Below, one piece after another: positions 38,116 to 52,235 of a stretch of 64,000 nt of DNA. Where the stretch lies: positions 3,018,026 through 3,082,025 of the forward strand of contig CM119269.1 of assembly GCA_051294375.1 (NCBI GenBank), given 5' to 3'. Position 1 is the first letter of the stretch. Each line of letters begins with the position of its first letter. The DNA is from Paraspadella gotoi. Its lineage: Eukaryota; Chaetognatha. A program made the position numbers and the translations under genes. A model generated the notes under the pieces. It saw only the letters and a program-made list of their open reading frames with translations, did no database searches and was not told the DNA's origin.

Positions 38116-39147
38116 GGTGAAATATTTGGACCTGGGAACATTAAGATTTTTTTCTTCGTCAACGGGTCCAGTGATACTCTCTCCCTTCCGCGTCGTAAGG
38201 TCTTTTCTCAGTCAGATGTCCCCCCCAAATTCCCATGTCTTCTCTTTTCTTTAGTTTTTTTTTCTTTTCCTTTTTATCTCTTTTCTTTGATTGATTTTTG
38301 TTCCCTCTATTCTTCGTTGAGGCGACAAGCGGAATCTCTGCCAACCGCCGGCGTTTCATTTTTTTATTCCTTGTATATTAGGGTGGAGTGATGAAAAGAT
38401 AGAGCGATTGAACATTATTTCTTTGATGCCTATGGACATGCAATTAATAAATTTTTATGCATAACAGTATAGTAAATTCAATTATTTATATTGTAATATC
38501 CTTATAAAAGCATAAAATTTTAAAATAATTTTTAACTTTTATAAAATATGTTATATAATATATCACTGTTTAGATTTCAAAAATTGACTAAAACGTTTTA
38601 ACATATATAAGTTTTTACTACAGAGAATAAAAAAAGTTTTGAAGTTTTATCTTTTTTCCCCGTTTTAAATGCTGAAGATGACAGAATGCTTTATAGCATG
38701 TTTTATATTTTTTGATTTAACTCTTTATATAGAATCTGAATCTTTATTAAAAGTTTTTTTTTTAAATATTTTTATAATTTACTATTTTATAAGAATATTA
38801 CTACAAATATATTGTATTTTACTATTCTGTTCCCGAGACTATATGAACAAAATATTTTTTGTACTAGTTAATCATACTATCTCACATCTAAATATCCTTG
38901 TTCGATCACTCAAATAACTGTTTTGTTCTTGAGTGCTCCACTCTATTGTATATTGAAAAAAAAAATCGTATTTTCTGGCTGAGAATCTTCCGAAGCCAAC
39001 TATTCACGGTCATAAAAATTATAAATAAAAATAAAAACTATTCACGGTCATAAAAATTGCAAACGTCGATCGAATCAATTTTGTTCTCCAGTTGACACTT
39101 TCACGGCGGCGATGGTGAGTTACGCCTTTGCCAAGATGGAGGCGGGT

Positions 39148-39188
<41 letters not shown>

Positions 39189-39796
39189 CAAGGCTGAAGA
39201 GTGGATCAAGGACCTGGAGTCACGTGCAGTCGTCGAGGACGGGGGAAGGTGTGTGTGGCACCGTGACTGTGAGGTTGGGGGGTGTATGAGGCGAGGTGGC
39301 AATTTGGACATTGAGGTATGCGAAAGGTGACCGTTAAAATTTGTGGTCAGCATGATAACTGATAAGTGCAATAGATTTGGGCGAGAGAAAGAAATAAAAA
39401 GATAATCTTCGAATTAAACTCAGCGTGAATTTAATTAATTTAAATGCATTTAATTTTTAAAAAAATAGTAGGCATTAAAAAAAAGATTGAAAAGTTTAAA
39501 TATGCAAATGTTTTTAGTTTTAAACTTAATTAAACGATATTAAACTCCTGGTTTCATTCTTCAGGTTTTGGCGATCGCGACCGGCGCCGCCCCCCGACAC
39601 CGTCGTCGGATGGACGCCGCCCTGGCGCCGCGCAGACGCCGCCGCCGTCGAGACGACCGCCTACGCCCTCATGAGCCTCATTTTGACGCGAGAAAGAGGA
39701 GGAGGAGGAGGAGAAGGAGGGATCGCCGATCTCAACCCGATCGTCGTTTGGATGACGAGACAGAGAAACGCCTTCGGAGGCTTCGCTTCGACTCAG

Positions 39797-39832
<36 letters not shown>

Positions 39833-39910
39833 CAAAGAGAAAGAGAAAGAGAAAGAGAGAGAGAAGAGAAGAGAGAGAGAGAGAGGAGAGAGAGAGGGAG
39901 AGAGAGAGAA

Positions 39911-39964
<54 letters not shown>

Positions 39965-40902
39965 AGAGGAGAGAAGAGAGAGAGAGCAGAGAGCCAAAGG
40001 AGCTAAGTTATACCTCATAGGACACGGTGGTTGGCATCCAAGCTCTAACCGCCTACGCGAGCGCCATCACAGTAGGCGCCAAAGTTAAAATGGCGGTACG
40101 TTTCCGCCGCGCCGACGACCCTTCTACGGTGCGCGAGATTTCCATCGGTACTGCAAACGCTTTGGTGCTGCATCGAGCGAGCGTGGATGCGTTGCCTGCA
40201 GTGCTGCAGGTGCAAGGCAAAGGACAAGGATGCGCGGTGCTTCAAGCGACCGTCAGGTGCGGTTATGGCGGCGAAGCGGTGGAGCTGGAAGATTATTTGT
40301 TTTATAAACAAATTGAATATTAAACAAATTGGCGACTTGTTTGAAATTTTTTTTTAAAATCAGAACCAACGTCTCTATATCTCTCCAGATTCAACGTGGC
40401 CGGCCTGGCGCCATCTATCCCCAAATTCTATCTCAACTGGCGCCTCTCCGCCTCCGATGGCGCCACCATTATCTCTGGTTACGGCGCTGCGTGCGACGCC
40501 GCCACGTTGCAGATCTGCGTCTCCTACACCGGCGCCGCCGACGCCTCCAACATGGCCATCCTGGAAGTGAAGGCTGTGACGGGGTGGGCGCCGACGAAGG
40601 AGCGGCTCGACAAGCTCGTCGCACGCGGAGTGAGTCCGGCGTCGTTGGATCAGTTCGCAGCAGCTTCGTCGATGCTTTTCTCTCAAAATTGTCGATTATA
40701 AATTAAATTAATGTTATTAAAATTTCAAAATTACTTGTTTCCCTATTTTAAGTATTAGATTTTATAATTTTCATTAATAAAAAAAAATTAAGAATCGTAA
40801 CTAGCGAATGGATCATCCACGCCCATGCGCTTTTCACTTTGTTTACATTTCGTTTCCAATCAATTTTTGTAGTTTCGATGTAAGCTTCCACTTCGTTGGT
40901 TC

Positions 40903-40975
<73 letters not shown>

Positions 40976-41119
40976 CTCTCTCTCTCATCTCTGTCCTCTC
41001 TCCTCTCGCCAGAGCCACCTCATCTTCCTCGTCTACTCACTCTCTCTCTCGTCCTCGTCAATCCCTCTCTCTCCCTCCTTCCATCCTCTCTCCTCACACA
41101 GCTCTCAGATCTCTCATCT

Positions 41120-41163
<44 letters not shown>

Positions 41164-41217
41164 GCCTTTTCTGGATCTTTGTAGTTTCGATGTAAGCTTC
41201 CACTTCGTTGGTTCATG

Positions 41218-41300
<83 letters not shown>

Positions 41301-42774
41301 TCTTCTCTCTGCCTTTATCTGATCTTTGACGATCTGTCGAGTCTCAACTTCTTTTTTCTCATCGGTTTATCTCTTTTCATTTTGTTTTTGTTTTTTTTAG
41401 CGGAATTTTTTTTTTCATTTTTCTTTCCTCCATATAAATTTTTTTTTTCTTCTTCTTTGTGATTTCGACTTTGAGGAAAACAAAAGATAAGGAGAAACGT
41501 GAGACAAAAGAGGGCAGAAGGGGAGAGTCGGGGAGTTGAGGTTTTATAGATAGAGAGGCTCAATCAACGCGGAATTATATGATGAATGATTAAATTTGCA
41601 TGCGAAATGTTTCTAACAGTCTCAAGTAGTTATGATTTTTCCTTTTTTTCCCCCTAGGTCATACAGAGATTCGAGATTGATGAGAATCGACTTCAGGTCT
41701 ACTTTAACGAACTAACGCCGCTGAAATCTTGTATCGATGTCAGCATAACACAAGAATTTCTTGTGGAAGACGCAAAACCGGCGACAATCAGGTTTCTTTT
41801 CAGGCATTAGATTTCGAAAACGCTCTGAATTTAATTTTTACCTTAAATTTGTAATCTTAATGCATCATCATTAGTCTTAATCCTCAACCCTAATCCTAAA
41901 CCAAAACCTTTAACTTAATCATAAAAAATAAATTCCGAATTTAAGATGAAATAGGGCGTTTCGGGAAAATAAGGTATATGCTTTTTCGAATTTTTTTCAA
42001 AATTTTGCAACCAAATATCTCTTATCCATTTTTTAAAAAAATAAACCATCCAAAAATACAAAAATCCAAAAAAAAAAATATATTAACAAAATTAGGATGC
42101 CAATAAAATGGACCAAAAAAAATTAAAAAATTAAAAAAAAATTTCAATCACTCAATAGCAGCCAAGTCCCCGACTCAAAAAATATTTTCACACAGAATAT
42201 ACGATTACTACGAACCGCAAGAGAACGTCGTCAAAATGTACGACATCTCGTGTCAAAAACGTTCGCTGATCACAGGTAAGCGGGTTCATTTTTGGATTGA
42301 GTGTTTATTCATTGTTTATGTTTATGTTTATGATTGAGCATTGATTTATTTAGATTTAGATTTTTTCATCGGTTGAATTGTGGTAATCTTCACGGTCTCA
42401 TGAACCGAACGTACTCCACTACGTTCATTATAAATCCTAGATTATTTTATACAAATATTTTTTTATCTTTCTTTCGCAGCTGAGCCTCAAAATTTTTCCG
42501 ATGTTCCGACGACGACGACGACGACGACGACAGACGAGGACGCAGGTTTTTTTTGTTTTTTTTAACTTCCGATTTTTTTTTTCATTGAAATTTTTTTTTT
42601 ATTATTATTTTCGCTTTTGTACCGAATTTAATCGGTACTCTTTTCTCCTCTGAAGTGCAAAGTGACGATCCAGCGGCGGGGGCTGCTGGCACGGCGGAGG
42701 CGGCGGCGGAGGCGGCAGCGGCGGTGCCAAAGTCGGCGAGATGGCGTCGCTCTATGGACGAGAAGCGGCGTTGA
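21434..42774 (+). CDS. Alpha-2-macroglobulin / thioester-containing protein, 36 exons, 1779 codons
   Basis: A secreted member of the A2M/C3/TEP/CD109 superfamily that would trap proteases or tag targets through a thioester. The 36 exons I propose have closed phases and sum to 5340 nt. Landmarks in order: signal peptide (residues 1-21), [18 protein letters not shown] (~146-165), [19 protein letters not shown] and VMSRGQI blocks (macroglobulin domains), bait-like region (~707-800) with [14 protein letters not shown] (~871), [13 protein letters not shown] (~930), GCGEQNM thioester with Cys ~1127, [10 protein letters not shown] (~1480), CVSYTG and SNMAILEVK receptor-binding domain (~1600), then a ~60-residue tail beyond the usual end. 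At about 1780 residues it is longer than the typical ~1450 because of low-complexity insertions. As sequenced, exon 23 has an in-frame TAG caused by paired small frameshifts, so the gene is either slightly misassembled or damaged. Confidence 0.93.
22249..22339. repeat. (GGAAA)n pentanucleotide repeat
   Basis: About eighteen pure GGAAA units in intron 3 of the thioester protein gene, 28 bases after the donor. Confidence 0.95.
22821..22890 (+). repeat. Dispersed repeat family A, truncated copy 4
   Basis: Only the terminal block (TATGAAATTGGTACAGCCAA and the following AT-rich bases with a CCCCTGACTTT remnant) is present, in intron 3 of the thioester protein gene. Confidence 0.6.
24121..24241. 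repeat. (CT)n microsatellite just after a splice donor
   Basis: CT repeats begin within about ten bases of the exon 6 donor of the thioester protein gene. Confidence 0.9.
25686..26010. repeat. Minisatellite, ~28-30 bp unit, in intron 10
   Basis: About a dozen diverged units containing GGGTAGGGTCCGTCAGTCTT fill nearly the whole intron between exons 10 and 11. The first unit overlaps the splice donor (GTCAGT). Confidence 0.88.
26418..26583. repeat. (CT)n microsatellite in intron 11
   Basis: Long CT array with occasional GACT interruptions. Confidence 0.93.
27480..27900. repeat. Minisatellite, ~32 bp unit, ending at the exon 14 acceptor
   Basis: Diverged units with TTGCCATTCGCCTTTCCC and TTTTAAATTC fill intron 13. 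The last unit's CCTTTCC blends into the acceptor of exon 14 (starts 27911). Confidence 0.88.
27911..30021 (+). other. Thioester protein exons 14-17: MG6 and bait-like region with furin-type site
   Basis: Exons 27911-28026, 28260-28338, 28541-28653 and 29844-30021. The first two encode [11 protein letters not shown] and [14 protein letters not shown]. Exon 16 ends in the basic run [11 protein letters not shown]. Exon 17 is a [12 protein letters not shown] mucin-like repeat followed by ESPRRRKRD, a strong proprotein-convertase consensus (Arg ~783), and then DSLKAFK. The position corresponds to the bait region of A2M or the beta/alpha junction of C3. Confidence 0.82.
28656..28711. repeat. (CT)n microsatellite just after the exon 16 donor
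   Basis: GTGAGAT is followed at once by CT repeats. Confidence 0.9.
30249..30460 (-). repeat. Dispersed repeat family A, copy 2 (inverted)
   Basis: Reads CTTTATTGATAGGGAAGCCA at one end and TGTACCAATTTCATA at the other, the reverse of the copy at 48982-49150. It lies in intron 17 of the thioester protein gene and is the longest copy seen. Confidence 0.78.
32603..32915. repeat. (CT)n repeats in intron 23
   Basis: Two CT-rich blocks (32603-32647 and 32762-32915), the second degenerate with T runs. Confidence 0.9.
33256..33390. repeat. 24-bp ACG-rich tandem repeat
   Basis: Units built from ACGACGACCACCATGACGAC and ACAACA, about five copies, in intron 23. It could be an ACG array that later acquired a higher-order unit. 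Confidence 0.85.
33650..34537 (+). other. Thioester exon pair (exons 24-25)
   Basis: Exon 25 (34382-34537) encodes [20 protein letters not shown] followed by [21 protein letters not shown]. The Cys and Gln of GCGEQ (34444-34458) form the internal thioester in this family. Both residues are present, so the thioester is predicted to be functional. Confidence 0.95.
33870..34065. repeat. Purine-only (GAAGAA/GAGA) tract in intron 24
   Basis: About 190 bases with almost no pyrimidine on the plus strand. This breaks the usual CT bias of the sense strand. Confidence 0.85.
35129..35160. repeat. (CT)n microsatellite just after the exon 26 donor
   Basis: GTGGTT then CT repeats; the array starts six bases into the intron. 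Confidence 0.85.
37370..37895. repeat. Minisatellite, ~50 bp unit, in intron 28
   Basis: About ten units with CATTTCCTTTATTTTGCTTA and CTCCTTTTTAATCTTGTTAA, very uniform. Some units carry one extra TTAATCTTG, showing slippage of a 9-bp subunit. Confidence 0.92.
38073..38117. repeat. (GA)n microsatellite in intron 28
   Basis: GA on the sense strand, against the CT trend. Confidence 0.9.
39800..39990. repeat. (GA)n-type repeat just after the exon 30 donor
   Basis: GTACGG is followed by GA/GAAA repeats across almost the whole intron to the acceptor of exon 31 at 40021. Confidence 0.9.
40021..42275 (+). other. Thioester protein exons 31-34: receptor-binding domain
   Basis: Exons 40021-40256, 40389-40629, 41658-41791 and 42196-42275. 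They encode [63 protein letters not shown] and [13 protein letters not shown], all in the order of the A2M receptor-binding domain. Confidence 0.92.
40868..41300. repeat. (CT)n arrays with a duplicated ~45-bp unique segment
   Basis: The segment TTTGTAGTTTCGATGTAAGC... occurs at 40866-40910 and again at 41178-41221, each followed by CT repeats, in intron 32. This indicates a local duplication of about 310 bp. Confidence 0.88.
42480..42774 (+). other. Thioester protein exons 35-36: low-complexity C-terminal tail
   Basis: Exons 42480-42545 and 42656-42774. They encode a threonine tract followed by DEDA, then an Ala/Glu-rich stretch and [14 protein letters not shown] before TGA (42772-42774). 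Typical A2M proteins end soon after the YDYY block, so this is an extra tail of about 60 residues. RWRR is a minimal furin-type motif. Confidence 0.78.
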
Positions 42775-42937
42775 TTAACTTCAAGCGGCGTTGGATGACT
42801 CCGCAGAGCGTGACGTCAGACGAGGCGCCGTTGAATTACGTCGAGGATTTCAAAGTCATACGACTTTCATTAATTCTCTTTTTTTTTTAGTTATAAGTTT
42901 TCCAGTTGTTATCCGTTGTAATCATTGTGAAAAAAAA

Positions 42938-42947
42938 AATAAATAAA
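42938..42947 (+). terminator. Polyadenylation signal(s) of the thioester protein gene
   Basis: Two overlapping AATAAA hexamers about 165 bases after the stop codon. Confidence 0.7.
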
Positions 42948-43107
42948 AGTATACGACAGTAAGCTTCTCGTTTGTTTTAATTCAGCTTTATAAAAGCCTT
43001 TTATAATATATTCATAAAGAAGACGAGCATATGATATCATCTAAGGAAATGAATTGATTAAGTAGCTTGTTTCGCTTGTCTGCCTTTTTTTCTCTCTTGA
43101 CCAAAAA

Positions 43108-43355
43108 GGAATCACGGCTTCCCTCACTGAATCACGGCTTCCCTCGCTGAATCACGGCTTCCCTCACTTAATCACGGCTTACCTCACTGAATCATGCTTC
43201 CCTCACTGAATCACTGCTCCATCACTGAATCACGACTTCCCTCACTGAATCACGACTTCCCTCACTGAATCACTGCTTCCCTCACTGAATCACGGCTTCC
43301 TTCACTGAATCACGGCTTCCCTCACTGAATCACGGCTTCCCTCTCGGAATCGACG
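43108..43355. repeat. 20-bp tandem repeat (AATCACGGCTTCCCTCACTG)
   Basis: About twelve units, several perfect, some with 1-2 changes or 1-bp deletions. It follows the 3' end of the thioester protein gene. Confidence 0.95.
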
Positions 43356-44497
43356 GAAGATAGAAGAGAGAAGAAACTAACAACAAACTCATTATGGACT
43401 ACTTGTTATATTGTTTACTGCCTGTATTATCACCATCCCAACATATGTCAATAAAACTCCTATTTCTCCCGTAATAAACCACGCCTTCTTCCTTCATTGA
43501 TACGTTTATAACATAAATGCGCAAACGTCCCCAAAGGCAGTTTTTTTAACACTCACTATATTTTCCAGTTTAAAGCCTATGCGCGTGTTGCATGATCTTT
43601 CAACATGTGTATATATATATATGTATATATATATATTATATATATAAGCACTTTTATTCGAATGCAAAATGGTTGATTCAGTAAAATCTTTAATAACAAA
43701 CAAAACACCATGCAACTAAGTCTGAAAAAAACAATTAAATAAGACTAAACAATTCCGCATTGATTTTATTTCAGAAAAAAGGGACAATATCTTTTAGGAC
43801 GGTACTTCTTAAACATATTTGTGACAAACGTCTACGGTTATTAAAAAGAATAGTTAAATCATTGTATCCAAAACAATTACGCAAATCACGAATGCTTTCC
43901 AGATGTATCAAAACAATTTTCTGATTCCATTATTGACAGCAACGTTTAGTTTATTCATTTCTCGGAAAGAATACTTTTAACTTCACAGCCATATAGTGAA
44001 ACAGGAACACAATTTTCATTAGTAATTCTTGAGGGTTTATATTAACTATTAATTAAGCAATTACTTGATCTCAATCTAAATATTTGTTGGGATCAAATAA
44101 ACTCCACGTTGCTACCGAGAGTTTGACAAGCTAAAGTTAATCGTAATATTCAATTATATTTAAATTTATATTCAATATTAACTCCGAACCGATATTTTCC
44201 AAAATAAAATTTTTCAAACAAAGGCTGATATCAGAACGTTTGGTCATTCAGTTTGTGCTTCGAAAGTAAAAAAAAGAAGAGAAAAAATACTTGACATATC
44301 TCATTTTTAATAACCAATTTTCTGCGGTTGGAAAAGAGTAATAATAATTAAATATTACCGAATTTGTGTTGCAAAGTTTCAAAATAAAATTATGAAATGA
44401 AGAGAGGGAATGAAGGACACACTTGGAGAGAATAAGAGACAAACCTAGAAACAATGAAAGAAAAAAAAGGGGGTGAGGGATTGTTTTTGTTTTTGTG

Positions 44498-44499
<2 letters not shown>

Positions 44500-44591
<92 letters not shown>
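44500..44591. repeat. (GA)n microsatellite
   Basis: About 46 pure GA units, one of the longest in the window. Confidence 0.95.
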
Positions 44592-44594
<3 letters not shown>

Positions 44595-45696
44595 AGACAG
44601 ACATATTTTTGAGGTGATAACATTCACAGGTTTTCCTCACTTTAAACTTTCCTTCTTTTCAGCTGATATTCGTCTCCTCCCGAAATTCTGGCCTTTGTGT
44701 TGTTGTTGTTGTTATTGTTGATGTTGTTTCGGCAGTAGCCGCTGTTGTTCATATTTACATATGAGGTTTGTTAACAACATGATCAAACAAACGGGTTACG
44801 TTTAACAAGTTAAACGTTCGTTTTCTTTTTACATATTTTTGAAAAGGATAAGCTTCGAAATTTTCCGTTCGGTGGCGGATGCGAAACCCAAAAGCAACGG
44901 ATCGGCAGACAGACGGATTCCGTTCGCCCGCGGAGGCGGCAAACTTTTGGCATTCGACTCTTTCGGTGGCTAAAAGGGAAAAAGTGTTTTGTCTGACGTC
45001 ATCACAACAACGACGGACGAAGATTCTCCGCCGAATCTTCTCAAATTATTTTTTTTTAATGTTTTTTTTTTCTAATTTATTTTCCCACAAATAAAACCGT
45101 CCTAAGATAAAGTTTTACTCTTTTTTCGCATCTTTTTCGTCGGAATATGTTTAAAATTTTTTTTTCCATTCTGGAGGATTTATCTAAATAGAAAATGGTG
45201 AACGTAATAAGAAACGTAACTTCTTCTTGTTTTTGTCTTCGGAGCCATTCGTTTGTTTTGATCTGAACACTCCGGTTTACCTCGACGCCTTATAGTCGAG
45301 ATTTCTGGCAAAGGACCAAAAAACGGCAACAACAATAATGATAAAAAAAATGCGGCGAAAATAACCCCAAGAGACAAAAACAAATCGGGCTATCGTAAGA
45401 GAAAATGAGCTTTCTGTTTTGTTTTTTTTTGTTTTTGGGTTTTTTTTTCTTTTTTTTTTAGTTACTATTTTTGAATTATTATGAGTTATTTTTTGCAAAG
45501 AATCCGAATTTTGGTTAAAACCGGAGAAAACAATCCTTGCGTTTTGTATAAAACAGAAAACACAAACCAAGAAAAAAAAATAAAAGGCAAAAAACGAGGA
45601 ACAAAAGGACAATGAACTGCGTGAAAAATTCTTCGCGAACGGAACAGACGAAAAGAAACAGAAAGAGGTCGCTGTTTCAAAAATGGGTAAGGTGGT

Positions 45697-45804
45697 CGGG
45701 GTAAGGGAGAAGGTCAACGGGCAGGGGAACATTTGTCACTTCGTGACGCGGTCAGGGTTAGGGAAAAGGTCAACGGGCAAGGGAACATTTGTCACTTCGT
45801 TGGT
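45697..45804. repeat. 54-bp direct duplication
   Basis: Two copies of a segment containing AAGGTCAACGGGCA and GGGAACATTTGTCACTTCGT. An open frame from an ATG at 45683 runs through it into the first TLDc exon, but a good acceptor at 45909-45910 makes an intron more likely. Confidence 0.8.
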
Positions 45805-45910
45805 TGACGTTTTGATGGGGAGACGAAGTGGAAAACCTGGGGGATTCCACGCCCCTTTTTTTCTGGCACAAGTTGTTTATGTTTTGAGATTTTCTTGTTG
45901 TCTCCTTCAG

Positions 45911-50176
<4,266 letters not shown>

Positions 50177-50569
50177 CTTGTGACTGTGACTTTTCCTGTA
50201 GTTTTTTTGTGATAAAAATTACTATATATTTTATTTATATGTAATTAATTGTTTTATATCGTTGCCCGATTTTTTTTTTCAAATATAACCTGCCATATGT
50301 AACGACTAACGAGGTTTTGCTTCAGTAGCGATTTTTTTAAAAAGTTTCATAAATGTACTTTTACAAGCGATAGTCCGTCTAAACTGACAACGTACGGATC
50401 TCGTACGGACAGATGGAGGAAGCCTTTTCTTTCACGATCAGTCGAATCAGATTCTCGGCTTCGGCGTTCGCCAATTAGTTTGAGAGTCGGGAATGTCATT
50501 TGCGTCAAAGCCACTCAATCACAAAAGATAAAAAATATACTGGGTAAGTAACAAAAGAAAGAGAGAGAG

Positions 50570-50639
<70 letters not shown>

Positions 50640-50790
50640 GTCGTGGGCGAGGCGCGAAATGACGTCTCGAAGCCGGAGCGACGTGAGTGCCAACCCTAAA
50701 TTATTTTGAGCTCCGTTTTTGCCGGAAGGCGAATTATTTTAGAGACGCGGAATAATTTGAAGGGATGGTGATGACAAGTGACGCATCTCT

Positions 50791-51050
50791 AGACGACGAC
50801 GACGACGACGACGATGGAGATGACGACGACAGAGACGACGACGACAGAGACGACGACGACAAAGACGATTCTCGCCTAACCCTATCCAGCGTCCACTCTT
50901 TATGATGTAAACGACGACGACAAAGAAGACGACGAAGTCTAAGCCAACGACGACAACGAGGACGAGAACGAAAGACAACGACGAGGTCGCGGCCGAAGAA
51001 AACGACGACGACGGCGACGACTACGAAGACGACGTCGGCGACGCGTCGCG
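50791..51050. repeat. GAC/ACG-rich degenerate repeat
   Basis: Runs of GACGACGAC with AGA, AAA and GAG interruptions. The frame is open for long stretches but shows no start, splice context or conserved motif that I can use. Confidence 0.75.
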
Positions 51051-51138
51051 TAAAAAAAAAACCGGAAGAATTTCGCGGCGAATCCATTTTTTTGATTTTA
51101 CTTCAGCCCATCGAGATAAACGAATTCCTTAGCCGACC

Positions 51139-51187
<49 letters not shown>

Positions 51188-51208
51188 AAATTATATTTTA
51201 TAAATATA

Positions 51209-51326
51209 ATAACAAAAAGTTTCGAGTTAAAGCGAACGACGATATATTTTGAGATAGTGAACAATGTCTCGATTTTTGGTTCAAGTCTTCATCAGCACTT
51301 TGCTTTAACTCAAAACTTTTTGTCAT
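51209..51326 (-). repeat. Foldback element with hammerhead-like core, copy 2
   Basis: Arms 51209-51233 and 51302-51326 are inverted repeats of 25 bases with two mismatches. Between them, on the minus strand, CTGATGA (51295-51289) precedes GAGAC (51270-51266), a decayed form of the CTGATGA...GAAAC arrangement at 21.15 kb. Confidence 0.55.
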
Positions 51327-52104
51327 TCCAAAACATAACGAAAGAAAAGAAAAGATTTCACAGAATAAACAAACTACGCATATCTTTGAATTTTCCGTAA
51401 ATCCTCTTTCTAATTATCTAATTATCGTTATCAAGTTTTTTTTGTTATATAATCTGTTGACAATAAATCCGTCGATTCTTTAAGTCCGCATGACGTCGCT
51501 GTCGTCGCTCTCACGACTCAGCTCTAATTACGACGCCATTAATTACGCATTTCTGATACAATTCTGAGCAATTAATTTTTATGGTTTAACAATAGACACA
51601 GGTAACTGTAATTAAAATGTTATTTCACTATCGTCGTCGTCGTCGTCGTCGTTGTAATTGACTCACCAAATGATATCAATTGATCACTGACCAGTGCACA
51701 CTGCACAGTGTGAAGAGGCAAGAGTTGCAGCGTATTTTACAATTTTTCTAACGTTCATAATCTGGCTCATTGAGTGGCGGGCGTTTTAGAAGTCTCCCCA
51801 GTTCACTCAGTCCCTTTTTGTCCATAAAATCCGCGCTGTTCGAAAAACGTTTTTCAGTCCTAATCTAATGGCCCTAGGGATTCAGGGAATCAACTCAAAT
51901 GCAATCCTCAACGAAAAAAAAAAAACAAACAAAAGAGATACTAAACCACTAAACCACTAAAATACTAAACCACTAAACCACTAAAATCACCGGCTGGGTG
52001 ACAAAAAAAAATAATGATTTCAGCTTAAATAAAAGTAGTGAAGAGACAGTAATTATTATTATGTGTTAGTGATAGAACCGTTCAATATAAGCAGTCCCTG
52101 AGCT

Positions 52105-52235
52105 TCGGATCAGGCTGTAACACCGTATTACAGGCGGGTTAAGCGCCCCGTCCCTCTTAACTGCTAGGCGGCCACCGGGCTAGAACCCTGGACCTTTGGG
52201 TTGGGAGGCGAATGACTTGCCTCCGCCACCATAGT
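52105..52235 (-). repeat. tRNA-derived SINE-like sequence
   Basis: On the minus strand GGTGGCGGAGGCAAGTCATT and, 25 bases on, AGGGTTCTAGCCC resemble pol III A and B boxes (the B box differs from GGTTCGAATCC). The acceptor stem does not close well, so this is more likely a SINE head or tRNA pseudogene than a working tRNA. Confidence 0.5.

Larger units (their letters stand above)
34800..39796 (+). other. Thioester protein exons 26-30: thioester domain
   Basis: Exons 34800-35128, 35424-35576, 36632-36755, 39092-39248 and 39565-39796. They encode [20 protein letters not shown], then an acidic insert of about 65 residues (contains [18 protein letters not shown] and [12 protein letters not shown]), [44 protein letters not shown], a 13-threonine tract and [10 protein letters not shown]. 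In relatives the residue five before the GG of LKGG is His (C3) or Asn (A2M); here it is Ser. Confidence 0.88.
42948..45910. other. Intergenic / 5' region before the TLDc gene
   Basis: Contains the 20-bp tandem repeat at 43108-43355, AT-rich sequence with an (AT)n run near 43610-43645, a (GA)n array at 44500-44591, and a perfect TGACGTCA at 44994-45001. I looked for exons of a TBC domain and found none that I can support. Confidence 0.5.

Noticed and set aside
39554-40020. Arg/Glu-rich and Ser/Leu-rich frames overlapping exon 30
   Set aside because: The real frame is the one reading AYALMSLIL and [10 protein letters not shown]; the rest is intronic GA repeat.
43108-43355. CRISPR-like array of 20-bp repeats
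   Set aside because: Units are directly adjacent without unique spacers, and the DNA is from an animal. It is a minisatellite.
44994-45001. TGACGTCA as proof of a CREB-regulated promoter
   Set aside because: The same 8-mer also occurs at 16083, inside coding exon 12 near 27015 and at 42811, so a single match is not evidence of regulation.
50734-51087. Val/Arg-rich frame on minus and Asp/Thr-rich frame on plus
   Set aside because: GAC-type repeats explain both. There is no start in the acidic frame and no conserved motif.
52105-52235. Functional tRNA gene
   Set aside because: The B box is imperfect and the acceptor stem does not close; a SINE-like origin fits better.
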